Shown here: positions 51,421-60,277 of the stretch, one piece after another | How positions within the stretch are numbered: position 1 is the stretch's first letter | Layout: each line of letters starts with the position of its first letter | Origin: GCA-2706205 sp964215955 | Lineage (GTDB): Bacteria > Bdellovibrionota > Bacteriovoracia > Bacteriovoracales > Bacteriovoracaceae | Length of the DNA: 64,000 nucleotides | NCBI GenBank assembly: GCA_964215955.1 | Contig: CAXPDR010000019.1 | Span: 1 to 64,000 of the forward strand | Reading direction: 5' to 3' | Translations under genes and position numbers: made by a program | The notes under the pieces: generated by a model | What the model was told of the DNA's origin: nothing | The model's database searches: none | What the model saw: only the letters and a program-made list of their open reading frames with translations

Positions 51421-52686
51421 ATGATTATAATGAAAACACAAACACTAACCCTACAAATTAAAAAGTCGTCTTTTGCCGCAAAAAGAAAGATCCTTCCTGT
51501 TTTTGAAAAATTTCCATTTTTTATAAGGAAGTTTATATGGAATCGAATTTTGGGCAAACATTATAAAAAGTCTTATAAAGATCTTGAAATCAAGATTGCC
51601 GAAACTCCTCAGGAAATTACAGCGGCGTTGAATCTCATTTATAATAATTATAAAAAAACTGGTTTTATTCACGCTAATGCTTATGAAAAGTATATTTCTA
51701 AATATTCTTTTCTTCCAAGTACTATATTGATTATAGGTAAGGTCAATAAACAAGTTATCTGTACTATTTCTGTCATAAGAGATAATCCTATCGGGTTTCC
51801 GACAGAAAAAGCCTGGAATATATCTTCAGTTAAAAAACGATATAATAATATTGTTGAATTAAGCACCTTAACTGTAAGGAAAGACTACCAAGGATCTTTC
51901 GGTAAAATTCTTTTACCTCTATTTACTTATGTCTATCGATTTTGCCGCAACACAATTGGTGTTGATGCAGTCATAATGTCTTCCATAAAGGAGGCATCTG
52001 TATTATATAAGGACTTATTAGGTTTTAAATCTTTAGATGGAGACCCAATAGCTACTTTTACCCGTAAAAGATTACCTTCTAGGTTTTTATACCTAAGTGT
52101 AACAGAATCAGAAAAAATAATAAGTAAAAGATATAAGAAAAATAATAAGAAAAATTTATACCATTTCATATTTAATAAAAAATTTAAGAATTTTAAATAT
52201 CCGACTTATAACCATTGGCGTGACTTTAATAACTATAGATTAACAACTTATTATAAAAATCATGGTTTAAAACTTATCAAAGAGATCGATATTGATGAGT
52301 GTAATAAATTAAATAGCTATTATGAATTTAGTTCTATTATCCCAATTACATCTGCGAACGATTATGAAGTGAAGCGACAATCAAAAAGGTACCAAACCTC
52401 TATTCCTTGTGTTTTAAGAACGTTTAACCGAAAACGGAAAAAAGCTTTGATTACGGATGTTTCTGTAGATGGATTAAAATTAAAAGGCGTTAGAAGAAAA
52501 TCAAATCCAAGAATTTATGTAACTGACAGTAAAGGTAAATATGTTCATATCGATTTAAAGTATAGATGGATTAACGATAAAACTGGAGAAATTGGTTGTA
52601 TCGTGGCCCCTAAATCAAAGGCATTATGGCAAAGACTTCTAAATCAGACTTTAGAGATAGATTTTAACGAACTATTGGCAAGCTAG
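51421..52686 (+). CDS. FeeM-like GNAT domain fused to PilZ domain
   Basis: 421 residues. Residues about 55-215 resemble the acyltransferase domain of N-acyl amino acid synthase (FeeM-type GNAT): IAETPQEITAALNLIYNNY, VELSTLTVRKDYQGSFGKILL and AVIMSSIKEASVLYKDLLGFK. The C-terminus (about 319-415) is a PilZ domain with RQSKR (Arg 319 and Arg 323) and DVSVDG (Asp 346, Ser 348, Gly 351), both halves of the c-di-GMP-binding signature. A basic linker lies between. It is likely a c-di-GMP-controlled acyltransferase; start at 51430 is possible. No clear ribosome-binding site. Confidence 0.72.
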   Translation: MIIMKTQTLTLQIKKSSFAAKRKILPVFEKFPFFIRKFIWNRILGKHYKKSYKDLEIKIAETPQEITAALNLIYNNYKKTGFIHANAYEKYISKYSFLPSTILIIGKVNKQVICTISVIRDNPIGFPTEKAWNISSVKKRYNNIVELSTLTVRKDYQGSFGKILLPLFTYVYRFCRNTIGVDAVIMSSIKEASVLYKDLLGFKSLDGDPIATFTRKRLPSRFLYLSVTESEKIISKRYKKNNKKNLYHFIFNKKFKNFKYPTYNHWRDFNNYRLTTYYKNHGLKLIKEIDIDECNKLNSYYEFSSIIPITSANDYEVKRQSKRYQTSIPCVLRTFNRKRKKALITDVSVDGLKLKGVRRKSNPRIYVTDSKGKYVHIDLKYRWINDKTGEIGCIVAPKSKALWQRLLNQTLEIDFNELLAS

Positions 52687-52709
52687 TATTTTTATAAGAT
52701 CATAGGGTG

Positions 52710-53186
52710 ATGAATATATCTATCAGACCCGGACAAAAAGAGGATGCATCTTTCATCTTAGAGATGATTAAACAACTTGCAATTTATGAAAAAGCAGAAG
52801 AACAAGTTCTTTTAACATTAGATCAGCTTGCTCAAGATGGGTTTTCCTCCGATAAACTATTTGAAACCATTATATTAGAAGCAGATAAGAAGCCGGTTGG
52901 TATGGCCTTATTTTATAACAGGTATTCTACCTGGAAAGGTAAGTCCTTATATTTAGAAGACCTTTTTGTCTTACCAGATTATAGGGGACATGGACTTGGA
53001 ATGCTCGCTATGAAATGGTTGGCAAATTTTGCAGTTAAAACTAATTGTAAAAGGTTTGAATGGCAAGTCCTAGACTGGAACGAGCCCTCCATAAAGTTTT
53101 ATAAAACGATTAACACTGACCTTGATAATGAATGGTTAAATTGTAGGTTAGAGGGTGAAAATTTAGCTGCGCTCGGAAAAGAATAG
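52710..53186 (+). CDS. GNAT-family acetyltransferase, spermidine/thialysine type
   Basis: 158 residues resembling the diamine/thialysine acetyltransferase group: IRPGQKEDASFILEMIKQLAIYEK, then YNRYSTWKGKSLYLEDLFVLPDYRGHGLG and CKRFEWQVLDWNEPSIKFYK. The segment YSTWKGKSLYLEDL is a hallmark of this subgroup. A GTG directly before the ATG could also start it. A possible polyamine or lysine-analogue substrate is inferred. The hydrolase gene follows 13 bases downstream. Confidence 0.83.
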   Translation: MNISIRPGQKEDASFILEMIKQLAIYEKAEEQVLLTLDQLAQDGFSSDKLFETIILEADKKPVGMALFYNRYSTWKGKSLYLEDLFVLPDYRGHGLGMLAMKWLANFAVKTNCKRFEWQVLDWNEPSIKFYKTINTDLDNEWLNCRLEGENLAALGKE

Positions 53187-53199
53187 CTGAGATTTTAAA

Positions 53200-53811
53200 A
53201 TGAAAATAGAATTACTAAATTTCAAAAATACAGATTTTAATTTAAATGCATCCTATTTTGTACAATCAAAAGAGGACTCTAAAGGGTTGGTACTAGTTTT
53301 ACCTGGAGCTGGATACTCTTTTATGGGACCTTGTTTGTATTATCCTACTAATTTTCTTTTTGACCTAGGTTATAATATTTTGAATATTGAATACGACTTT
53401 AGGTGGAAAACTTATACAGGTACTAGTAAGGAAGATTACGCCTCTTTAATGAAATTTATTGATCAAGAGGTTGAAAATATTAAACAAGATAAAGAGCTAA
53501 TTATCCTTGCAAAAAGTATTGGGACTCGTTTTCTTGCAACAAGTAAGCTTCAAGCCTATAAATATATTTGGTTAACACCTGCTTTAAAAGATGACTTTGT
53601 TAAAAATGCCATTCAGGTTAAAAATAGAAACAGTCTTGTCATTATTGGTGATAAAGACCCTTTTTATGATGAAGAGACATTAAGTTTAATTCAAAATAAA
53701 TTAATCATTTCTGGAGCTGATCACGGTTTGGACATTGAAAAAGATATCAATAAGTCATTAGATGGGATGAAAAATATTATTCAAAATATAGGCCAGTTTC
53801 TGAAACATTAA
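53200..53811 (+). CDS. Alpha/beta hydrolase-like protein
   Basis: 203 residues: LVLVLPGAGYSFMGP (oxyanion-hole strand), IILAKSIGTRFLAT (nucleophile elbow with Lys-Ser-Ile-Gly, Ser about residue 108), VIIGDKDPFYDEE (acid strand) and GADHGLDIEKD (catalytic His). This is the complete Ser-Asp-His layout of a small hydrolase of the dienelactone-hydrolase type. No export signal. The substrate is unknown. It may be co-transcribed with the acetyltransferase upstream. Confidence 0.78.
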   Translation: MKIELLNFKNTDFNLNASYFVQSKEDSKGLVLVLPGAGYSFMGPCLYYPTNFLFDLGYNILNIEYDFRWKTYTGTSKEDYASLMKFIDQEVENIKQDKELIILAKSIGTRFLATSKLQAYKYIWLTPALKDDFVKNAIQVKNRNSLVIIGDKDPFYDEETLSLIQNKLIISGADHGLDIEKDINKSLDGMKNIIQNIGQFLKH

Positions 53812-53851
53812 ACTTTTATATTGTGGTAAATAGGTCCCTTTTAGTTATTAT

Positions 53852-53867
53852 TTGACCAGTTGGTCAA
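53852..53867. promoter_or_regulatory. TetR operator copy 1: TTGACCA-N2-TGGTCAA
   Basis: A perfect 7-bp inverted repeat (TTGACCA-gt-TGGTCAA) 19 bases before the TetR start. The identical half-sites occur again at 54473-54488 in front of the redox operon. Confidence 0.85.
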
Positions 53868-53886
53868 GTTTGTGTATACTAGCTGG

Positions 53887-54456
53887 ATGACAAGAAAAAT
53901 TGATTTTGACATTGATGAAGTTATAAAAATGGCCATGGATGTATTTTGGGTAAAAGGATACGAGAATACAAGTATGAAGGATTTAATGGAAGCAACAGGT
54001 CTTTTAAAGGGAAGTTTGTATAATACATTTGGTTCTAAAGAGGAATTGTATTTAAAGTGTCTTGAACAATATGGCCACAATTCTCAGGCGCGTTTCTATA
54101 ATGGTCAAAATCCTGCGGACTATCTCAAGAAGTTTTTCCAAAGGCTTGTAAATGAAGGCTGTGAAAAGTCTTACATCAAAGGGTGTCTTATAATGAACTC
54201 TTGTTTGGAGTTTGGTGGATCAGAAGACTTGAAGGCTAAAAGGTCAACAAAGCTATTTGATGCTACAGAGTCAAATTTTAAAAAAGTTTTACTCGATTTA
54301 ATCAGCGAAAAAGATGATGAATTCATTCACGAAATGACAGTGAAGTTGATTACCGCGGCATTTTCTATTAGAGAAATTTCTAAATTTAGAAAGGATAAAA
54401 AGTTTTTGAAACAGATTGCAAATAACGCTTTATTGGATCTAGATATAAGCATCTAA
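53887..54456 (+). CDS. TetR-family transcriptional repressor
   Basis: 189 residues from ATG 53887 (an upstream start would overlap the operator). The N-terminal TetR helix-turn-helix is clear: KMAMDVFWVKGYENTSMKDLM, ATGLLKGSLYNTFGSKEELY. The ligand domain has several Cys (KCLEQY, GCEKSYIKGCLIMNSCLEF), the segment IKGCLIMN being typical of the AcrR-like YxiR/NemR-type group; these Cys could sense electrophiles or oxidants. It probably represses itself and the CcdA-like/thioredoxin-peroxiredoxin genes downstream through the shared palindrome. Confidence 0.88.
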   Translation: MTRKIDFDIDEVIKMAMDVFWVKGYENTSMKDLMEATGLLKGSLYNTFGSKEELYLKCLEQYGHNSQARFYNGQNPADYLKKFFQRLVNEGCEKSYIKGCLIMNSCLEFGGSEDLKAKRSTKLFDATESNFKKVLLDLISEKDDEFIHEMTVKLITAAFSIREISKFRKDKKFLKQIANNALLDLDISI

Positions 54457-54472
54457 TTTTTTTGTTATGAAT

Positions 54473-54488
54473 TTGACCAAGTGGTCAA
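54473..54488. promoter_or_regulatory. TetR operator copy 2: TTGACCA-N2-TGGTCAA
   Basis: TTGACCA-ag-TGGTCAA, same half-sites as at 53852, 17 bases after the TetR stop and 13 bases before the GTG of the CcdA-like gene. It supports joint control of both units. Confidence 0.85.
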
Positions 54489-54501
54489 GAATGGAGGTTT
54501 A

Positions 54502-55227
54502 GTGAGTATCAGTTTAGTTTTTAGTTCTTTTTTGGCAGGTATTTTAACCATATTTTCACCCTGTATTTTACCTATGGTACCTTTTGTTGTCCGTTCATCA
54601 CTTCAATCATCGAAATTAGGTCCAGTGTTTTTAGCACTTGGGTTGGCGATTAGCTTTTCTATCTCAACCTATATCATATCTACATCTGGTCAATTGATAG
54701 GGCTTGAGCCGGATGATTTAAAAATATTATCAGCAATTTTTCTTTTAATCGCCTCATGTTTATTTATGTTTCCAAAAGCTTTAGATAAACTTTCTTTGTT
54801 GCTTGCCCCAGTTAACAATAAACTCCAAGGAGTGAATTCAAAGGTTCAATTAAAAAATAAGTTTCTTATGGAGTTTCTTAACGGGCTTTTTCTAGGGCCA
54901 ATATGGGCGCCATGTTCAGGTCCTACGTTGGCGATTATTATTGGAATAATTATTAATAATCCAGAAACAAAGTCTTCTATTTTTCTTTTGGCCATTTTTT
55001 CTATTGGGTCTATTTTACCTATTTTATTTTTTTCTTATGGTGCTAAAAATTTGATTGAAAAAATTCAAAAGAAAAGTTTAGAGAATTCAAATAAGGTTAA
55101 ACTTTGCATGGGGTTATTTTGCGGAGTTATGGCCATCTTAATACTTACAGGATTAGATAAAGAACTTGAAACATATATCTTAAAAATATTACCAGAATTT
55201 ATAACAAATCTTTCATTATCAGTTTAA
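54502..55227 (+). CDS. CcdA/DsbD-like transmembrane thiol transporter
   Basis: 241 residues from GTG 54502 (GGAGG at 54493). Six or more TM segments and the two characteristic Cys: FSPCILPMVPF (Cys 21) and WAPCSGPTLAI, the CxxxP-type pair of CcdA and the DsbD core. It carries electrons from cytosolic thioredoxin across the inner membrane. The following gene encodes an exported thioredoxin-peroxiredoxin fusion, a natural acceptor. TetR palindrome directly upstream. Confidence 0.85.
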   Translation: MSISLVFSSFLAGILTIFSPCILPMVPFVVRSSLQSSKLGPVFLALGLAISFSISTYIISTSGQLIGLEPDDLKILSAIFLLIASCLFMFPKALDKLSLLLAPVNNKLQGVNSKVQLKNKFLMEFLNGLFLGPIWAPCSGPTLAIIIGIIINNPETKSSIFLLAIFSIGSILPILFFSYGAKNLIEKIQKKSLENSNKVKLCMGLFCGVMAILILTGLDKELETYILKILPEFITNLSLSV

Positions 55228-55236
55228 AGGAGTTTT

Positions 55237-56232
55237 ATGAAAAAATTATTAACATTTTGGGTCAGTTTAATGAGTCTTTTCGTCTACGGAAATGACACTA
55301 GTTTGGAAATTGATTCTTTTATTTCTAAAAATAAAAATGTCCTAGTTCACGTTCATGCATCTTGGTGCCCTTCATGTAAGGTCCAAAAAAAGATACTAAG
55401 TGAGATTCAAAATAAAAACTTTGTTTTAAAGGAAATAAATTTTGATAAAGATAAGAAATTTCTTAAGAAAAATAAAATTTTCAAACAATCAATGCTTATT
55501 TCATTTATTAATGGACAAGAAGTTGGACGAAAATATGGAATTACTAAAAAGGAAAAAATTATGAACTTCATTAAAGAAAGTTTTCCTAACTCTCTTCAAG
55601 AAAAGATTAATCAAAAAAGGTCCAAATCTAAAGTTCCCCAAGCAGCTAGGATGACTATGGTAGAAGCAACTGAGGAATTAAGAAAATCTGGAATTATAGA
55701 TAAAGCTCTGAAAACTGGAGACCAATATATCGACTTTACTTTAGTAAACGTAAATGGAAAAAAGGTTACGCTCTCGGAGAAACTAAAAAATGGTCCAATT
55801 ATTCTTACCTTTTACCGTGGAGGATGGTGTCCTTATTGTAATATTCAGTTAAAAGCTTATCAGGAAAAACTTGATGAATTTAGAAAAGCTGGAGGTCAAC
55901 TTATTGCTATATCGCCTGAATCAATGGAGTCAGGTAATACTACTGTTAAGAAGAATGATCTAAAATTTGAAATTTTAACCGACAACTTAAATAAAGAAGC
56001 TCGAAAATACGGTCTAGTTTTTAAGCTTAGTGAAAAATTAAAAGAAGTTTATTTAAAGTTTGGTTTAGACTTAGAAAAGAATCAAGGAAATGACTCGTGG
56101 GAACTTCCTATTCCTGCAACATATGTCATAGATAAAAGTGGAAAAATAGTCTATTCATTTCTTAATGTTGATTATATTCAAAGAGCAGAGCCTCAAGAAA
56201 TTATAAATATATTAGAAAGTTTAAAGAAATAA
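55237..56232 (+). CDS. Exported thioredoxin-peroxiredoxin fusion
   Basis: 331 residues: signal peptide (LLTFWVSLMSLFVYG), thioredoxin domain with WCPSC (Cys 44, Cys 47), a linker of about 40 residues, then an AhpC/TSA-type domain with GGWCPYC (Cys 198, Cys 201) and SPESMESGN. It is nine bases after the CcdA-like gene. The thioredoxin part would receive electrons from the CcdA-like protein and pass them to the peroxidase part, making a self-contained periplasmic peroxide-reducing chain. AAGGAG precedes the ATG. Confidence 0.83.
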   Translation: MKKLLTFWVSLMSLFVYGNDTSLEIDSFISKNKNVLVHVHASWCPSCKVQKKILSEIQNKNFVLKEINFDKDKKFLKKNKIFKQSMLISFINGQEVGRKYGITKKEKIMNFIKESFPNSLQEKINQKRSKSKVPQAARMTMVEATEELRKSGIIDKALKTGDQYIDFTLVNVNGKKVTLSEKLKNGPIILTFYRGGWCPYCNIQLKAYQEKLDEFRKAGGQLIAISPESMESGNTTVKKNDLKFEILTDNLNKEARKYGLVFKLSEKLKEVYLKFGLDLEKNQGNDSWELPIPATYVIDKSGKIVYSFLNVDYIQRAEPQEIINILESLKK

Positions 56233-56241
56233 TTCAAATAT

Positions 56242-56269
56242 CCCCCTAGTCTTTAACTAGACCAGGGGG
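56242..56269. terminator. Terminator between convergent genes
   Basis: CCCCCT pairs with AGGGGG and GTCT with AGAC, a 10-bp stem with one mismatch around a 6-base loop. The hairpin overlaps the last codons of the minus-strand gene and follows the plus-strand stop by nine bases. Confidence 0.7.
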
Positions 56270-56950
56270 GCTTTCACTTGAATTTTCTAGAGGAATAGGA
56301 AAGGCATTCATAAAATAAATTCCAGTTGGAACATCTTTCAGATCTAAACATTCCATAATGAGCGCAGTCTTAAATAATGTGTTGTGAATAGGTCTCTCTA
56401 TACTTCCAGGCATAAAATCAGATGATTTCCAACTTGTTCCGTAGAGTTTTATGCCCCCGTCAGTTAGAAAGTTGGCTGCCTCTTGAGATAAGATTAATAC
56501 ATAATTAGGATCATGTAATCCTTGTTTGCTTAGGGGGATATTTTCCAAGCTTATAATCAATCGTTTTGGAACTACTTTTTCTCCTGTTGTCGTTTGGAGC
56601 GCTTGAAGGATTTCCTCTTTACTTATTTCCGATACTTGAATATTTGGGATAGTTGCATGTTTTTTAAAGTTATTGCCCTTAAGTTTTAATACAATGGTCT
56701 TTCCAAAAAAATGTTCCCACGACTTATCTTGAAAATAATGATCAATGGTTCTTCCATTTTTTTGAGTATGTGCGGGAGCTTCAATATGAGGCAGACTGTG
56801 GGGTTTAAGTGTATAAGTAGAGTAATTTACTGGCGGAGCTTTTGGATCTGGTGAGTTAATGTCATAAATTTGCTCTTTTTTATAGGGACTGCCTTCAAAC
56901 CACATCCCCTCAAAAGATTCTTTGATAATTGGACTAATTATATAGGGCAT
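56246..56950 (-). CDS. Cyclase/kynurenine formamidase-like hydrolase
   Basis: 234 residues of the metal-dependent 'cyclase' family: the motif HSLPHIEAPAHT corresponds to the HxGTHxDxPxH metal site in slightly altered form, followed by IDHYFQDKSWEHFFGKTIV and later GIKLYGTSWKSSDFM. Relatives hydrolyse N-formylkynurenine or cyclic amides/esters. AGGAAG precedes the ATG. It is 30 bases downstream of the LysR gene on the same strand, so the two are probably co-transcribed. Confidence 0.72.
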   Translation of the reverse strand: MPYIISPIIKESFEGMWFEGSPYKKEQIYDINSPDPKAPPVNYSTYTLKPHSLPHIEAPAHTQKNGRTIDHYFQDKSWEHFFGKTIVLKLKGNNFKKHATIPNIQVSEISKEEILQALQTTTGEKVVPKRLIISLENIPLSKQGLHDPNYVLILSQEAANFLTDGGIKLYGTSWKSSDFMPGSIERPIHNTLFKTALIMECLDLKDVPTGIYFMNAFPIPLENSSESPPGLVKD

Positions 56951-56980
56951 AAATCTTCCTTTTTATATTTCTTGAATTCA

Positions 56981-57856
56981 TCAAGAGAACACATCTTTAT
57001 TCTCTACTAGAAAATCTATAAAGGCCCTTGTTTTTAAAGGTAAATTTTTACTTGGTGAAAATACTACGTGAAGTGGATTTTTTTCCTGCCACCATTTTGG
57101 AAGGACTTTCTTTAATGTTCCATTTTTCAATTCTTTATTACAATTAGTACTTGGAATAATGACTATACCTGTTCCAGCTAAGGCCAATTGTTTGAGCATA
57201 GGAAAAGAGTTAGCTCGCATAAACGGTGAGAATCCATATTGTTGATAAATCTCACTGAGAGGATCTTGTTTATTTTCATTATTAAAAGAGAGAATAGTGT
57301 GGTCTTTTATGTCTTCCCAAGACTTTGGTTCTCCTTTAAGTTTTAAATAATCTGGACTCGCAACTAAAATAAGTTGAGTATCTGCTAGTTTTTTTTGTTT
57401 TAAACTGGAATCTTTTAGTTTACCTGCTCTTAAGGCAAGGTCTATATCATTCGCGGCAAGGTCAACATAAGTATCACTAAGCATGACTCTAAAATTTATC
57501 TGAGGATAAATTTTATTAAACTCACATATAAGTTGTGGCAAAATATTTTCACCAAATGAAATGGGACCTGAAATTGAAATTGTTCCAGAAACCGAGTCGC
57601 TTTCATCGGAAAAAGAATCAATTTTTTTATCTAATTGCTCCATGAGTAAGTGGGTGTCTTGATAGAGGTTTTTGCCGGCCTCAGTTAAACTAATGGAGCG
57701 GGTACTTCTTTTTAAAAGTTCAGTGTTCAGTTCTTCTTCTAAACGCAAAATTGAGCGGCTTACTCTCGATTTTGGTTGTTTGAGTTGATGTGCTGCCTTA
57801 GTAAAGCTTCCAAATTCAGCAACCTTTATGAATACTTTCAGTAGGTTATAGTTCAT
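56981..57856 (-). CDS. LysR-family transcriptional regulator
   Basis: 291 residues, standard LysR length. The N-terminal helix-turn-helix is clear (LLKVFIKVAEFGSFTKAAHQL, QPKSRVSRSILRLEEELNTELL) and the effector domain follows (GTISISGPISFGENILPQLI). It is divergent from the pirin gene by 112 bases, within which ATTG-taatg-CAAT forms a small dyad. LysR proteins next to pirin/quinone-related genes often activate them; this is inferred. Confidence 0.9.
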   Translation of the reverse strand: MNYNLLKVFIKVAEFGSFTKAAHQLKQPKSRVSRSILRLEEELNTELLKRSTRSISLTEAGKNLYQDTHLLMEQLDKKIDSFSDESDSVSGTISISGPISFGENILPQLICEFNKIYPQINFRVMLSDTYVDLAANDIDLALRAGKLKDSSLKQKKLADTQLILVASPDYLKLKGEPKSWEDIKDHTILSFNNENKQDPLSEIYQQYGFSPFMRANSFPMLKQLALAGTGIVIIPSTNCNKELKNGTLKKVLPKWWQEKNPLHVVFSPSKNLPLKTRAFIDFLVENKDVFS

Positions 57857-57968
57857 TATTGTCTCACTTTTGGAACATTGTAATGCAATTGTGTCTCCTT
57901 TTGCAACAGATAAAATTAGACGATAATGAATAAGAACTTAATAAAGAATACCAAAAAAGGAAGTTTAT

Positions 57969-58682
57969 ATGAAAACAGTATTACACAAAGCAGACACTAG
58001 AGGAGTTGCAAACCATGGATGGCTTAGTAGTCATCATACTTTTAGTTTTGCTAATTATTACAATCCTGAGCGAATGGGTTTTGGAACTTTGAGAGTTATA
58101 AATGATGACATCGTTGCCCCTGCTAGAGGTTTTGGAACTCATCCCCATGAAAATATGGAAATTATATCAGTTCCACTTAGTGGTTGTCTTAGGCATAAAG
58201 ATACTATGGGAAATGAACATGTCATAAAAGCAGGTGAGGTTCAGGCGATGAGTGCAGGTACTGGTCTTCAACATAGTGAATATAATCATTCTCAAAATGA
58301 AGCTGTAAACTTTTTACAGATTTGGGTTTATCCAAAGAGAAAAAATATCAAACCTAATTATTCACAAAAGGAATTTTTAGAAGAAAATCGAATGAATAAA
58401 ATACAGCTAGTCGTTTCTCCAGATGGAAGGGATAATACGGTTGAAATTAATCAAGATGCCTTCTTTTCAAGGACTCAAATTGGGGTTGGTAATGAGCTTA
58501 CTTATTCAAAGTATTTAAAAGATAATGGTGTTTATTTCTTGATCCTAGAGGGAGATATAGAAGTAAATGGAAAAAGTCTAAGTACTAAAGATGGTCTTGG
58601 AGTTATGGATGCAGATGACCTGAAATTAGTAGCTAAAAGTAAAGCTGAAGTTTTAATTATGGAAGTGCCTCTAAAGGCCTAA
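57969..58682 (+). CDS. Pirin-family protein
   Basis: 237 residues with the pirin double cupin: HTFSFANYYNPERMGFGTLRVIN in part, THPHENMEIIS (His 58, His 60) and GLQHSEYN (His 102, Glu 104), the four metal ligands of human pirin and E. coli YhhW, which has quercetinase activity. The second cupin follows. AAGGAAG precedes the ATG. The FMN-reductase gene starts 12 bases downstream. Probable role in redox or flavonoid/quinone metabolism. Confidence 0.9.
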   Translation: MKTVLHKADTRGVANHGWLSSHHTFSFANYYNPERMGFGTLRVINDDIVAPARGFGTHPHENMEIISVPLSGCLRHKDTMGNEHVIKAGEVQAMSAGTGLQHSEYNHSQNEAVNFLQIWVYPKRKNIKPNYSQKEFLEENRMNKIQLVVSPDGRDNTVEINQDAFFSRTQIGVGNELTYSKYLKDNGVYFLILEGDIEVNGKSLSTKDGLGVMDADDLKLVAKSKAEVLIMEVPLKA

Positions 58683-58694
58683 GGAGTTTAGATA

Positions 58695-59201
58695 ATGAAA
58701 AAAGTATTAATAGTAGCCGGAAGTAATAATAAGAATTTAGAACTCGCAGGAGAGTTTAATAAAACTTTATCAGCGAGAGGAGTAGAAACACAGGTTCTAG
58801 ATTTAGTATCGCTTAATTTACCGCTTTATACACCTATTGCAGAAGCTCAGGGAATACCTTCTGAAGTTTTAGAATATAAAAAGTTGATAGGTGAGGCCTC
58901 GGGTTTTGTATTTGTGGTCCCCGAATATAATGGGGGACTACCTCCAGTTGTGACGAACTTTATCGCTTGGATTAGTCGAAGTGGTGATCAAAATTGGAGA
59001 GGAGTATTTAATGGAAAACCTGCTGGACTCGCAAGCTTTAGTGGAGGAGGTGGTATTCAGGCGCTCGTATCTCTTCGGACACAACTTTCTTATATTGGAA
59101 TGAATACTATTGGAAGACAGGTCGTCGCTACTTATAGGCAAGAACTTAATATGGAAGATGTTGAGGGTGTTTCCGATTTGCTCATTGACGGGATGAAATA
59201 G
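58695..59201 (+). CDS. NADPH-dependent FMN reductase-like protein
   Basis: 168 residues of the flavodoxin-like FMN-reductase fold: VLIVAGSNNKNLELAGEF for the FMN phosphate, VFVVPEYNGGLPPVVTNFIAWIS for the isoalloxazine loop, and KPAGLASFSGGGGIQAL. This is the layout of NAD(P)H-dependent FMN or azo/quinone reductases. AAGGAG precedes the ATG. It forms an operon with the pirin gene and probably answers to the divergent LysR regulator. Confidence 0.88.
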   Translation: MKKVLIVAGSNNKNLELAGEFNKTLSARGVETQVLDLVSLNLPLYTPIAEAQGIPSEVLEYKKLIGEASGFVFVVPEYNGGLPPVVTNFIAWISRSGDQNWRGVFNGKPAGLASFSGGGGIQALVSLRTQLSYIGMNTIGRQVVATYRQELNMEDVEGVSDLLIDGMK

Positions 59202-59278
59202 ATTTTAAATATTTTATAACTTGATTTGTAAGAAGTTTTCATAAGACAAATTGGATCAATATTGTCACAATTTAGACT

Positions 59279-60277
59279 ATGAAAACTTTTTTATCTTTAA
59301 TTTTCTTCTTTTCTTTAAATTCTTATGCTTCACAAAAACATTTAAAAAATAAACCAACTAAAGCAGATGGTTTTGCTTGGGCAAAGAACTTAGATCCGCT
59401 TAAAAGTTCAAGTTGGCCATTTGAAATCGAATCGATTGGTCATTCGATGCAATCATTTCAAAAATATGGTTTTTCTTCTGCTTATTGGCATGATGGTTTG
59501 GATATGCGAGGGGATGCTGGAACTAAAATTTATGCCAGCGTTTCAGGAACAGTGGTTAATATTGAAAACTATCATCCGGGAAATGATCTTTATTGGGAAG
59601 TTGCAATTTTAGACGATCAAGGTTTTGTTTGGAAATATCATCATGTTGATAAAGACTCGATTCCAAAGAAAGTAAAAGATGCTTTCAAAAATAAATTAAG
59701 AGTGGAACAAGGTGAGTATATAGGTGATATTGTCACTTGGCCAGAAAGTGCATATGGTGAACGCTATCATCACATCCACTTGCTCGTCGTGGATGGAAAG
59801 GGACGATTCATTAATCCTTTTAAACTTTTACCAAAACTTCTCGATCATTCAGCACCAGTTATTAAAGAAATTGGCTTGTTTGATCATAAACGCCGAATTA
59901 TTCGAGGCAATACTGTTCGCGGAGAACACGGAATTTTTATCAATGCTTATGATACAGTTCTTCATTCAAAATTTAATCTTACTCCATATATGATTAGTTA
60001 TAGAATTGATGGTGGGGATGAGAAGATCGTATGGAAATTTGATACACTTCCTTCCATTGGAAATGATAGAGATTATATTCATGACTTTTATTTAAAAGGA
60101 ACTTGTGGAAATTATCATTGTCGTAATTTTTATATAAATCTTAATTTTAATATCAAGTCTAAAAATAATGCGACAGATTTTTTAACTCTCAGTAAAGGGC
60201 AACACCAGGTTGATGTAAAGGTGAGCGATTTTGTCGGTAATAGTGCGAATAAGAGTTTTATTTATCAGGTTGAATGA
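59279..60277 (+). CDS. Secreted M23-like peptidase
   Basis: 332 residues: signal peptide (FLSLIFFFSLNSYA), then a lysostaphin-like domain with WHDGLDMRGDAGTKIYA (His 71, Asp 75 of HxxxD), GTVVNIEN, WKYHHVD and YHHIHLLV (the HxH motif). These are the zinc ligands of M23 endopeptidases that cut peptidoglycan crosslinks. The C-terminal 130 residues form a beta-rich domain with a disulfide-capable CGNYHC. No clear ribosome-binding site. It may act on its own or a prey cell wall. Confidence 0.8.
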   Translation: MKTFLSLIFFFSLNSYASQKHLKNKPTKADGFAWAKNLDPLKSSSWPFEIESIGHSMQSFQKYGFSSAYWHDGLDMRGDAGTKIYASVSGTVVNIENYHPGNDLYWEVAILDDQGFVWKYHHVDKDSIPKKVKDAFKNKLRVEQGEYIGDIVTWPESAYGERYHHIHLLVVDGKGRFINPFKLLPKLLDHSAPVIKEIGLFDHKRRIIRGNTVRGEHGIFINAYDTVLHSKFNLTPYMISYRIDGGDEKIVWKFDTLPSIGNDRDYIHDFYLKGTCGNYHCRNFYINLNFNIKSKNNATDFLTLSKGQHQVDVKVSDFVGNSANKSFIYQVE

